Source: Marsupella aquatica (lineage: Eukaryota; Marchantiophyta). Taken from it: a stretch of 64,000 nt of DNA. Below are positions 25,100-36,117 of this stretch, one piece after another (position 1 is the stretch's first letter; every line of letters begins with the position of its first letter). The notes beneath the pieces are model-generated. The model saw only the letters and a list, made by a program, of their open reading frames with translations, did not search any database and had not been told where the DNA came from. Where the stretch lies: positions 9,176,001 through 9,240,000 of the forward strand of contig OZ316893.1 of the NCBI GenBank assembly GCA_973895155.1, given 5' to 3'. Both the position numbers and the translations under genes were made by a program.

Positions 25100-26992
25100 A
25101 GAGAAAATTACCATACCGCTGCTCTGGTCCGAAAGCAGATCACCGGTCTCGTTATTTCGGTTCATTTCATTTCCATTACCGTTGCAAAAGAGGTGGAATC
25201 CAAAAGATGGCAATTCTGGCCGGGTCGTGATTCCTTCATGGGTTTACCGAATTACAGCTATAGTAACTTTACCGGCCTCTGTAGGCCTCTGTACGGGCTG
25301 GGCCCGGTTTCTGCCCACGTGGTGACTGGAAGCTCTGTGGCGCTCCGTCAGAAATCCAGGCTTTTCGTCTGTCAGGTGACCGGCTTCCCCAGTCGGGACG
25401 CCGGGGCCTGAACAGTAGCTTTCCGCCTCCTTCCCTCGTCCTTCGCCGACCAGCCCTCCGCAGCAGAGTCCCGGCGGCCGGTCCCCGGCGACATCCCGGG
25501 TGCCGGGAATCGCAAATTCAAGCTATCGGCTCTGCACGGCCGTCAGATGAACGAGAACAAACGGGCGATGTTCAGTCGCACGCGCGGGAGAAAAAATTTC
25601 GCAGCGTGTAAAGCGCCGCAGTTCACGGTAGATTCTCTAACCATCGCCCGTGGGTAACTCAAGACACGGCGTCCTTCAGTTCGAACTGAACCAGAGGGGC
25701 CATCGGACGGACATAATGAGCGAGATCCCGCATATGAAGCTGGAGATCGACGAGGGGCCGTCAGATGGTGAGCTGGGTTTGCGCGAGGAGGAGCCGAATT
25801 TCGGTCCGGCGAGTTACCGTTGGTGAGGGTCGGGAGGAGAGGAAACCGGGGACCGGTAAAGACGGGTCGAGGTTTGGATTTTGGAATGCTGAGGCCTGAG
25901 GGAAGGGAAGAGGAGTGTTGTGGGTTTCGGAGTGTCGAGAGATGATCGAGAGATGTGGAGGTGGGATCGGATATTGTTAAGCTACAGCGCCTCGAGACGA
26001 GAGAGCGAAGGAGAAGAGCGAAGGAGAGATCGTGGTGCATTGATTGGTGGATTGATTTTCGGTGTCAGGGCGCTTGCTCACTCTTGCTTTTTGGGCCGTA
26101 TTGTGTTCTCGCGGCACGAGCGAAAGGATAGGCTCTTGCGGGAGAGCTGAAGACCCTTTTCTCGCTTTTACGAGAGTTGTGATCTCGATTGTGTTCGGTT
26201 TTGCTCTCGCGAGTTCCTCATCTCCTCATCTCCTCGTGCTGCACTTCTTCGGCGGATCCTGTAGCTGTTGTGTTGCTGCTGTCTGGGAGGTGTAGCTTGG
26301 AGACTGTAGCTGAGCTGTAGTGCGAGGCATTTGCAGTGAGTGCGTCATCAGCACTCCTGGTGTGGGGGCAGGAACGATCGGGCTCGATTGTAGCTCTGCA
26401 GTTCTTGGCATTTTGGGCGGAGATCTATCTATCAATGTGTCTGGTGATTTGGGTGTGCCTGCAATGCGATGTGATGTGAGGCTGCTTGTTGATGATAGTG
26501 TGCGCGGCCTTGTGCAACGAGGGGTGAGTCTCACAAGCTGCATTGTCTCGAGAGTTCGCCTGAAACACTTTCTCTGATTGGAGCGAGTTCTTGGGAGTTC
26601 AACCCGGCTGCCTGCCTGTCTGGACAGCCGGGATCTACAGGAAGGCGAGGACGAGTTACAAATGGACTAAGTAGGATATTAGCGTGGTGAACCGTGACGA
26701 CATTAGAGACGTACTGCATTGGCTGTCAACATTCTCTATTGGGGATATAGCTCTCCTCCCGTGTGCCCTGCTTATCACTTACAGAGTTCTCATTGTTTGT
26801 GGAGTTTGTCGTCGGTCTTACCAAAGTAGGAGAAGGCTGGTCAAGCGCATTTAGAAAGGCTGCAGGGCCCGTTTGAAGTAGCAACGTTCTCAGTGGATTG
26901 CTTTCTTTGGGAATTGTGTTGGTCTTTTTCCTGTTCGGAGAAAAACATTTCCCTGAGAGAGGCCGAGGCTGGGTCCGAGACAGTGGAGCCCG
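25100..26992 (+). promoter_or_regulatory. GC-rich promoter and leader region of MAP65
   Basis: Base composition changes from AT-rich to markedly GC- and CpG-rich at about 25.1 kb and stays so up to the MAP65 start codon at 26993, as is common for promoters and 5' leaders of constitutive or cell-cycle genes. Several open frames here (for example 165 codons at 25543-26040, minus strand) are explained by the GC content. The MYB3R-type core AACGG appears in CAACGGTCA just upstream (25072-25080) and, inverted, at 25186-25195 and 25814-25824. The transcription start was not located. Confidence 0.45.
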
Positions 26993-29900
26993 ATGGGGCA
27001 ACAGCAGCAACAGGTTGATACGACGTGCGGTTCCTTGTTGCGCGAACTGCAGGTGCGCTGCGTCCCTCAACCTTAGCTTCCTCTGCTCGCTGTCTCAGTC
27101 TATCACGTTTATTAAGAGTTTATCCTTGTGATTCATTTGATATCCCACCTCGGGACTTCAAGCGCCGAGTCCAGGAGAAGTGCACTCCTAGAACGAGGTC
27201 TTCTGTGGACACCTACGGAGGCTCCTATCCTCTTTCCCTGAGCTCTGCTTGTTTCTAATGTTCTGTCTTGGATTGTTTAAACTTTCCACCTAGCCTCTTT
27301 CTATGGAGCCAGGACCCCATCATGTTGGTCTTATGACCTCCCTCGAATGTCGCGTTGGATCGACTTCCTTTCTGGAGGATTTGTCCACCTCCCCTCCCTT
27401 CTGTCCCTCTCGAGCTGATCATTGCTTTTCGCTTGATTTAATACCTCCAAATGGTAGACGATATTCTACCTCGTATAATTATGGGACAAGAGAAGCGTGG
27501 CCTTCCTGACATGGAAGCCCTCGATGGACGTTTCCAGTCCGTCGATAGTTCCGCCTTGTTTTCCCTGAACGTCTGGAAGGACTGCAACTTGGTGTCCCCT
27601 GAAGATAGTTTCATTGGCTTCTATGCATTTGAATTGGAACCCGGAGAAGTTTTTTGAGATGGTGAAGAATGAGTGTACACGGCGAACTGTCAGATGGACA
27701 TGTGCCTGATATTTCTCTTCACACTGTTATCCCTAAATTGGCAGCATATATGGGACGAGGTGGGCGAGAGCGATGCGGAAAGGGACAAGATGCTCCTTCA
27801 ATTGGAGCAGGAGTGCCTGGAGGTGTACCGCCGGAAGGTGGACCATGCTAGTCATTCGAGGGCCCGTTTGCATCAAGCTTTGGCCGACGCCGAGGCCGAG
27901 CTTGCGAGCTTGTTCTCTGTCCTTGGTGACCGTCCTGCCCAATGGGTTCGTTTTTTTTACTTGCCCCTTCATGTCCTCTGTTATCTACTCGGGCTCGGGT
28001 GTCACCTCAGCTGGGCAGGTCCTGGCTGTGGATTTCTTGACAGTTTGTTTTTTCAATATGGAATGATGGTACTGCTGGAGGCGAAGAGTAGCGCGTACGA
28101 CGTTTTGGAAATAAGGTCTTCATGTAGGAGGATCCGGATATATCCATACGAATGAGGTTTCCTAGAAAACTCTTAAGTCAGACATGTTTCCTCTCCTTCT
28201 TTGGTGTTTTCATCGTTCTCCACCAATGCTGTGAGTTATCTGGGAAGTTTGATTAATACGAAACTTCGATTCACCAGGAAAAGCGGTCAGGTACCTTGAG
28301 GGAACAAGTAGCAGCAGTCGCTCCTCAGTTGGAGGAACTGCGGCAGAAAAGAGAGGAGCGTGCAAAACAGTTCGTGGATGTGAAGTCCCAGATACAGAAG
28401 ATAGTTAGCGAAATCGCAGGAAACTCTCTAGCAGCTGACGCTGGCTTGTTCTCTAATGGCGATGAGGACCTGACACTGAGGAGGCTTGACGAGTATCATG
28501 CCCAGCTTCAGACACTGCAGAAAGAAAAGGTGAACTTCAGGCTGTAGCTCACTCGTTCTTCGTTCTTTGGATTAGCCTGCTCGTCCTCGGGATCGGAGAA
28601 GGGGATCCGCCTACTGAGTCGTATTATGATCTAGGTGGTCAGTTTTGGGGACTTGCTAAAGAAGTTTTGTTCCTCGATTGTGGCTGAGATGTTGAGATAA
28701 TTTGTTAATATTTGTAACGCGGTTGTTCTTGGTGGGTGCAGAACGATCGCCTGCTGAAAGTGTTGGAGTATGTGAATGTAGTGCACGAGCTCTGTGCAGT
28801 TTTGGGAATGGATTTTTTTAAGACCATTAGCGAAGTTGATCCAAGCCTTGAAGACACAACTGGTGGTCAAGTTAAGAGTATCAGCAACGAGACCCTGGAG
28901 AGGCTAGCAAAATCGATCCACCTCCTGCAAGAAGAGAAGAAGAAACGCATTCAAAGGGTAATGTACAAACCAGTCTTTAAGTCCCATGTTTTCGTATCAT
29001 TCAATGATGCCCTTCTGTTTCGCACCATTGAAACTCACCCGCATGATTCATCTGACTGGACTCTGGATTTTTTCAGCTGCAAGATTTGGGGACCACCATG
29101 CTCGAGCTGTGGAATCTCATGGATACTCCTGCTGAGGAACAGCAGCTGTTCCAGCATGTGACCTGCAATATAGCTGCGTCTGAATATGAAGTGACCACTC
29201 CGGGTGCCTTGACCCTAGATGTGATAGAACAGGTAAATAAAGCTAGTAAAATTCCTTTTACACACTGCTCTGAGTGCTGATGAAACCTTTCTTCAGTCGG
29301 TTCGTTCGCGAAAAAGGAGCTGATTTGACCCGGACTCTATCGCAGGCTGAGTTGGAAGTGGAGAGATTAGATCAACTCAAGTCAAGCAAGATGAAAGAGC
29401 TTGTACAAAAGAAGCGCTCCGAGCTTGAGGAGATCTGCAGAAGAGCACACATGGAACCTGATCCCAGCACAGCCCCAGATAAAACTGACGCCTTGATCGA
29501 ATCTGGTATGCATGTTCCTCCTGTTTTGGTAGTAGTGTCGAAGCATAATTTGAAACGAGCCGCTACTAAACAAGCTGCCGGTGCCCTTATTGACATGCAG
29601 GCATTGTGGAGCCTTCAGTACTTCTGGGAAATCTCGAGGAGCAAATTGGAAAAGCCAGAGAGGAAGCGTACAGTAGGAGGGAGATAATGGAGAAGATGGA
29701 GAAGTGGTTGAGTGCATGCGAAGAAGAGAGCTGGCTCGAGGACTATAATAAGGTGTGGTAATGGGGGAACTTGTCCATCACTGCGTCCTATGAAATCTTC
29801 ACCTTCCTTGGTGTGAAATGTGAACTGTTGCAGTTCGAGTGTGGTATGCAGTTTGTACTTACTATCTTGGTTTCTCTCAACAGGACGAAAACAGATACAA

Positions 29901-31267
29901 TGCTAGTAAAGGTGCTCACATCAATCTGAAACGTGCGGAGCGAGCTCGAACGACCGTGAACAAGCTTCCATGTAATTTTGCAAGACTAAATTTTGTAGTT
30001 TGTTCTTACGAGGTTTTTATGTTAAGATCTGCCCTCCCTCTCTACTGCAGTCACTCCATGCTCGACAGCACTGTTTCGGCTGACACACTTGAAAATCTTT
30101 CTCAGCTCTGGTTGAATCTCTCACCTCGCGAACAAGGGCGTGGGAGGAAGAGCGAGGAGCTCCATTCTTGTATGATGGGGTACGTATCTGTCAGAACCGA
30201 CACCGTTCTTTCAGAGGCTACAAACTGTGTCTTCTGTTACAGAAGAGGATATTCCCTCATTAATCGGTTTCGTAACGTGTGGCAGGTGCGATTGTTGGCA
30301 ATGTTAGACGAGTATAATTTCCTGAGACAAGAGAAGGAAGAGGAGAAGCGAAGAGCAAGAGTACGTATAGCTGTGACCACCATCTCTAGGTTTAGAATGG
30401 GCTGATTTTCCTTTACAGAGTTCAAACCTTGACACCTTTTAGCGTCGAGATGAAGCCGCTCAACTTGAACTGCCAAACTCACTCTGGATGGTCAACGTGC
30501 AGGATCACAAGCGGCTTCAAGAGCAGCTCATGAATGAGCAGGAAACCCTGTTCGGCTCAAGACCGAGTCCTAACAAAACAGGTATGAGCGCAAAGAAGAC
30601 TGGTGGTTTGCGTGCGAATGGAAATGGCGGAACAGCGAACAGACGGTTATCACTTGGAGGTGCAATGCTTCAGCCCTCCAACCCGGACCTGTTGGTGCCA
30701 AGAGTGAATGGCGTGACGCCTTCAAGATTAAGTACAGCGAATGGGAAAGCTAACGGCAAGCAACGCCCTTCAGCGCCCACGAATTATGTGGCCATACCCA
30801 AGGAGGATACCGCCTCACTTGCTTCAGCAGGTGGGTCTGATCCAACATCTCCACAGGCTGCATAAGCCTCCCGCGAGTCTCGACCATTGGCCGGGTATAT
30901 CCTGATGTTACACGCTTTGTTTGATGAAGAGGACGTGGATTTTTGTGTTGATTTTACTGGCTGCAGCATAACTACAGATAGTGTGACGCCGTATTTTGTT
31001 ATGATCACTCAAATGAATCTGGCTGATGCAGGCACTCCACTCTCACCTGTGGCTTCTGTGGGGCCGAACGCAAATGGGGACTCGCAGGAAGATCGTCCTG
31101 TCGTGACAAGTCACAGAAGCAGCCCCAGCAACAAGTCAGCTGGAAGGAGCCCTTTGGCGTCCCCACGTCGATCAGCTGTTAATGTAGACCGCGAGAACGC
31201 CGCACCAAGTTTACCAACTGGAGAGTATTCTTTTGAGGAAGCCAGACTCCATTTTCTGGCGGAATAG
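26993..31267 (+). CDS. MAP65: MAP65/PRC1/Ase1-family microtubule-bundling protein
   Basis: Twelve exons join in phase to 665 residues: 26993-27052, 27745-27945, 28278-28529, 28742-28957, 29077-29232, 29346-29505, 29601-29752, 29884-29971, 30106-30179, 30286-30360, 30503-30830 and 31032-31267 (TAG). The short first exon encodes [11 protein letters not shown], and joins exon two's [15 protein letters not shown], the family's N-terminal signature, fixing the start. Middle exons carry the coiled-coil rod ([31 protein letters not shown]) and the conserved microtubule-binding segment ([54 protein letters not shown]). The tail from about residue 480 is basic, Ser/Pro-rich and disordered, with several SP/TP sites ([18 protein letters not shown]) of the kind phosphorylated by CDK or MAPK in this family. 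Known role: antiparallel microtubule cross-linking in the phragmoplast, spindle midzone and cortical arrays. It is longer than Arabidopsis MAP65-1 (about 587), mostly in the tail. The subclass is undetermined. Confidence 0.93.
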
Positions 31268-33099
31268 CGGCTGATAGAGTTCTGCAAATTGGCAACCCTT
31301 TCAAGCTATTCGTTTCAGTCCACTGCCGCAGAAATGGAATGGCTGTCACGTTTGCTAAATTTGAGTGTGGCGTAATTTTGTTAGTGGCGGTGGTGTATCA
31401 GAAAATTAGTGCGGAAGCTCCTCGTATGACCTGACTAGAAGTTGATCTCTGTTCTAGGAGTCTGCCTTGTACAGCAGCAGCAGCAGCTAACCTCTGCACT
31501 GACTGAGCCAATCCTGGTTGGCTCCTTCTGCTTTAACTAATGGAATATTTCCAGTGCAATAACTTTTATAACTTATTTGTGTCCTCCGGAGTAGAAAGAG
31601 CGAAGAAGTAAGAGGGCAGTGTTATGAAGTGCTGCAGTTTTCCTCGTGCAGCTGGTGGGGACTTCTTCACCAATATTGAAGACGTGTTCCTGTTCAGTCT
31701 TGCTGTCTTTGGAGGCAATCTCACGTAGGACCTCAAATGTACTAGAACTCTTTTTGTACATAGTGAAAATCAATATCTTGAAGTCTACTAGTGCAGGACC
31801 TCTTCTCCTTTACCTGGTCCCGATAGGTTCAAGTATATATTTTCCGTAGGGCCTCTCCTCCTTTTACCCGCTCCCAATACGTTCAAGTATATACTTTCTG
31901 CTACCTGAGGAAGGGATCCTGGCTCAGAAGCACCAAGGATGTTGGTGCCCTGGTTCTGGAGTATGTCTCTACCTTTTCTGTAGTGGTTTGAATGTCTGGA
32001 ATGTACCATGGTCAATTCGCAAACCTTTCTTGAGGGAAAGGGTGTATCATATTTTCCTCATAATGACTTGATTTCAACATATAGAGATATCCCTGTAGCA
32101 AAACAGTGAAGTGATGATGTGGATGTCTGAACAAAGTCGTCTCCTCGAGGTTGGTCAGTAGAAAAACGTGAAATCAATATTGAGAGAAGACGGGATGTCT
32201 AGTCCGCCGCTCGGGTTTACGAAAGAAGCTGTGAGAATGTACGGAATTTATTTCTTTAGTTCTGGGATGAATGGCGTATCGTTGGCCTAGAGAATTGTTG
32301 CACAATGAGATTTTCATTGTAAGTTTCGTTTGTCCTGGGAGCCAGAGTTTTGTGACGTGAGGGATTAAGTTATTACCTCGCACGGCTTCTGGTATTGCAT
32401 GCAACTCCATCAGCATGCCCATTGGTCTATTGCTATCCTTGACGAGCGATGAGTGTTCAGACGGAGAAGGAAATATGGCCAGACAAGGATTCCGTGCCGT
32501 CATTCAACTCACTTGAAATGGATGGTATGGGTAGCTTCCCTAATCAGCAACGGTGGGAAACTTTTCTTTGAGCAAAAAGGGGACAATACCCGAGACGGCC
32601 CGCATTTATTGACAAGGACCAAACAAAGTACAATAGAAAGTACCGGACACGGGCCGCAATTTATTGACAAGGACCAAATCAAGTACAATAGAGTAACAGG
32701 AATAGAGAGGTTCAGAGTGATACAAATGCAAAAGAAGAGAGTGTACAAACACAAGAACAGGGCGAATGTAATTGAACTCCTAACTAATGGGTGAAAAATC
32801 TATCACTGGAATAGTATTCTCGCGCTAATGGTCTACATCTTGTGCTGTAACGTATGGGACATGGATATCCTTGGGTATTGGAATTCCGAACCTCTATCAG
32901 CAGGAGACGAGAAGGTGCAAACTGGCACGGAAACTGGTATTCAAACTCGAAAGACTAAAGATCAGGTAAAACATAGTCCAAAAAACCTTCCACGGGCAAA
33001 CACCGGGACTCGTTCGTAAATTAACATTCAACGACGGTCGAAATACCAAAGATCTCGGTAAAACATAGTACAAGAAGCTTCCACGGGCAAACATAGGGA
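31268..33099. other. 3' flank of MAP65 with several small direct repeats
   Basis: The presumed 3' UTR runs from 31268. Further on are three duplications: a 55-bp unit at about 31796-31905 (cctctcctcctt...aagtatata), a 54-bp unit at about 32589-32695 (ttattgacaaggaccaaa), and a unit at about 32950-33003 and 33041-33096 (taaaacatagt...cttccacgggcaaaca). No gene was recognised. Confidence 0.6.
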
Positions 33100-33930
33100 G
33101 CCTCAAGCCATCTTCCGAATCGAATGCAGGGTGGTAATTGAGGATCCCCATATGGTAGTTCTTGAGCTTCACTCTCGGGGAAGCATCTCCTCGTTGGGGC
33201 TGCTTTGCCATGTACAGAAACCCTGTTGCTGACAAGAGCTCGTAAGCACTATTATGACCATGTGCCAGACTGTCCCCGAGGTTATATGGAGTGATCGGTT
33301 GCTAAGAAGCTCCTCCTTTTAACCATTATGAAGCACTTTGCGTGAATACTCAGACTGACAGAAAAACTTCAAAAGCGTTTTGACTCCGAGGTTCTGTAGA
33401 TGATCGGTTCCTGAGAAGAAGCTCGGCCGTTTAACCATTATGACGCTTCAGCGTGAAACCTAAGACTGACAAAAAGAAGTTCAAAAGCGCTTTGACTCCG
33501 AAGTTCTATGGATGATTGACTCCTAACATGTAGCTCGGCGTTTTATCCATTATGAAGCATTTGAGTGGAACCGTAGACTGACAAAAAGAAGTTCGAAGGC
33601 GTTTTGACTCATCCTGCTAAGTTCTTTCCTGAACATGTTAAGTTGAACGACAGTCTACTTTGGGATCTTCCAAAAAAGATGAAGGACAGTCTACTTGGGG
33701 ATTTTCCAGGAAAGATGAAGGACAGTCTACTTGGGGATAGTCCCTCAGAGTCTAGCCCGTTCAATCTACGTCAGTTGTACAACCAGAACATAAACCAAGA
33801 CACATGTGGTTCAAATCACCTGGTTTGTAGATCTTATGTGCTGGTGTATGGAGGGTATTAACTTGACATAAATGTAACAAGCAGTTATGAAAAAGGTCAA
33901 GAGTACCCAATGTGAGTACCACTAAGGGCG
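33100..33930. repeat. Dispersed repeat, copy 2, with three 112-bp units and three 36-bp units
   Basis: This block is collinear with 10830-11240. Within it the module starting tccgaggttctg and ending gcgttttgac is present three times at exactly 112-bp spacing: 33273-33384, 33385-33496 and 33497-33608. A second array follows, gacagtctacttggggat plus 18 bp, starting at 33649, 33685 and 33721 (36-bp period). In one frame (33604-33861) the 36-bp unit would encode a 12-residue repeat (MKDSLLGD core), but the frame has no family match. Confidence 0.85.
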
Positions 33931-34346
33931 GTATTGCATGCGGGTGGCCCTTGAGTTTCCAGCCCTCAACCGGGCCCTCAACTGTAGGTGATCGACATTC
34001 CAGGACTGATTGAGACTTTTATGCCTCAACCTCCCCCCTAGGCAAGGCTGATGGCATATGTGATGGATAACAAAAAGCAAGGGCCAGAAACTTTCCAACA
34101 CTTGAGGTCAGGAACCTGGAAAATTGAATAAAACAAAAGAAAATTCACACATACCAAAGTTCATACTTGCAATGTAGCAGATTCTGTGCAAAATTGAAAT
34201 CCACTTGTTCCCAACAATTGAAGAGTGCTAAGGGTCATAAAAGAAAGGGCCTTGACATGCAAGACAATCTAAATGGTATGGAGCCATGAAAGTAGTTGGA
34301 GGAGAACACTAGCAATGTGTTGCTCACCCCGAGCCAATGTCGTACA

Positions 34347-36117
34347 CTACTTTGTTAGCAAGTAACTAGTGGAAAGATTCAGATAGATCAAATTTTGCGA
34401 TTCCTCGAGAATTTCAGGGATCTCTGCTGAAAGGGAGTTCTGTTCCAAGCTCCAAGTTTCTAAGCTCTGCTGGAAAATATGGTGCCATTCAGATGGTTGG
34501 TGCCCACAGAGATCTTGGAGGTTTGTGAGATTCACAATACTAACTTGGGTACTAACCCTCAGGAATTTGTCCACTGAAGATGTTTCACTTCAGATCCAGA
34601 GCCCCAAAGTTCACGAGAGTCCCCAAGTCCATGGGAATATGGCCTACAAGTATGTGTTTGCCATATAAGAGAGAACAATCAAATTCAGGAGGTTCCCCAA
34701 AGTGCATGAATTCAATCAAGTTCTTTTCAGACAGACAAGGAAAGTTGAGCTTCTGAAGAGTTGGAATCCTTTCGAATACTGCCAACAAGGTGATTTTTGC
34801 AACCCTGGTAACCTCATGGGCCATAACTCCCCGGGAAATGAGGGCTTTAGCTCAAGTTTTGAGAGACTATTACTTTCAATTGCCCAGAATGCACTCCTAA
34901 CAGGGTGTTAATATGCTTTAAGGCCAAAGCAATTATGGTCTCTTAATTCAGGTTCAAACTTCTCCTCAAAGAACATCATGGTCTCTAAAATCCAATTTTG
35001 AGTCTCCTAAGAAAAGATAGGATTTAAAAAACAAAATTCTTTGAATATTCCAAATTAATAGATGAGAAAATTAAGAACAACTTTTATCTTAAGTTTTAGG
35101 GTGTTCAAGCCTTCAAAACTTCACGCATTATAAAGGGCTCTATAATGAGACCCATGAGTGTGGATTTGCAAAGTGCTTGGAATGGATCCCAGATCCATCT
35201 TCGGATCTTTGAAGTTGTTTGCGTAGAGATAGAGAAACTGAAAGCTGACAAGAGCGCAACTCCCTAGGAATGAAGCCATCCAGAAGATTAGTCTTTAAAG
35301 AAAAGTATTATAAATCTGTGGAGTTTAGTCCGGGTTTGCCGACGTCTGTAGGATGGGTCCACTCAAGTGTTTTGATAAAAAAGCAAAGTCTCTAAGTTGT
35401 TGAGAGCCCCCAACTCCTTTGGAATGGTGTCCACTCGTGGACCAATCCCCAACTCAAAGAACTAGCAAATTCACAAGGCTTCCCCAAAGTGTCCGGAATC
35501 AACTCAAGTTGTTGTGGTCAAGAAAGAGAACCTCTAAATTGTTGAGAGTGAGGTTGAGAGCACCCAACTCCTTTGGAATAGCATCACCTACTTGACTAAT
35601 ATGGCAAACCTCATGGTCTTGTACTTTTGTGAGGTTTTCAAAAGTGCTTCCATGGAATGATGAGAGGAGATCTAGAAGCTGCACTCTAGGTTGCACCTTG
35701 TCAAGAGCCCCTCCCTGGGAATAGTAACTTCCAGTTGATTCTTGTTCAAATCAAAACACAATGAATTATTTTGGGAGATTTGACAAAGTGATGGCATAAT
35801 GAATATTCTACCCACGTTAGCCCACATATTGGTGAAATAGAGAAACAAAACCTGAAGCTTGTTGAGAGCCCCCAATTCCTCTGGAATAGCACCAAGTAGT
35901 AGATTAGAGCTCAAATCAAGCATTTGTAACAATGTGAGCTACTTTCACCAATGTGTTGGGAATCTCCCCAAAGAAGCCATTGCTGGAGAGATTCAAACTG
36001 GTGAGAAAAAAGGTTCTCTAAGATCAGATTGGGAGGACCACTTAGCTTCTTCACATAAACAGCTAGACACAGCACTGGTTCAGCACCTTGACAGTGACTC
36101 CTTCCCAGCCCGAGCAA
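34347..36117 (-). pseudogene. Ruined leucine-rich-repeat gene (receptor kinase or receptor-like protein relic)
   Basis: On the minus strand, LRR consensus pieces recur in different frames: SLNLSSNGFFGEIPNTL (about 36000-35950), LDLSSNLLLGAIPEELGALN (about 35930-35870), DLNKNQLEVTIP (about 35740), AIPKELGALN and LEVLFLDHNNLS (about 35590-35500), GHIPMDLGTLVNFGALDL (about 34645-34590), and LEQNSLSAEIPEILEESQNL (about 34450-34380). The units match the plant-specific LxxLxLxxNxLxGxIP repeat. Frames are broken by many stops and shifts, the spacing is irregular, and no kinase or signal peptide is left, so this is an old pseudogene. It is unrelated in detail to the malectin-LRR genes further right, whose LRRs are intact and spread over small exons. 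Confidence 0.75.

Noticed and set aside
24667-25325. Overlapping ORFs of 135, 122 and 146 codons on both strands
   Set aside because: Mutually overlapping, no family resemblance and no splice context; they lie at the border of the GC-rich segment.
25543-26040. 165-codon minus-strand ORF in the GC-rich MAP65 leader region
   Set aside because: GC-rich DNA yields long chance frames. The Pro/Ser/Arg bias, absence of any motif and overlap with frames on the other strand argue against a gene.
30443-30502. In-frame extension of MAP65 exon 11 as the main form
   Set aside because: The shorter exon gives better family continuity (EKRRAR followed by DHKRLQEQL), so the extension is kept only as a possible isoform.
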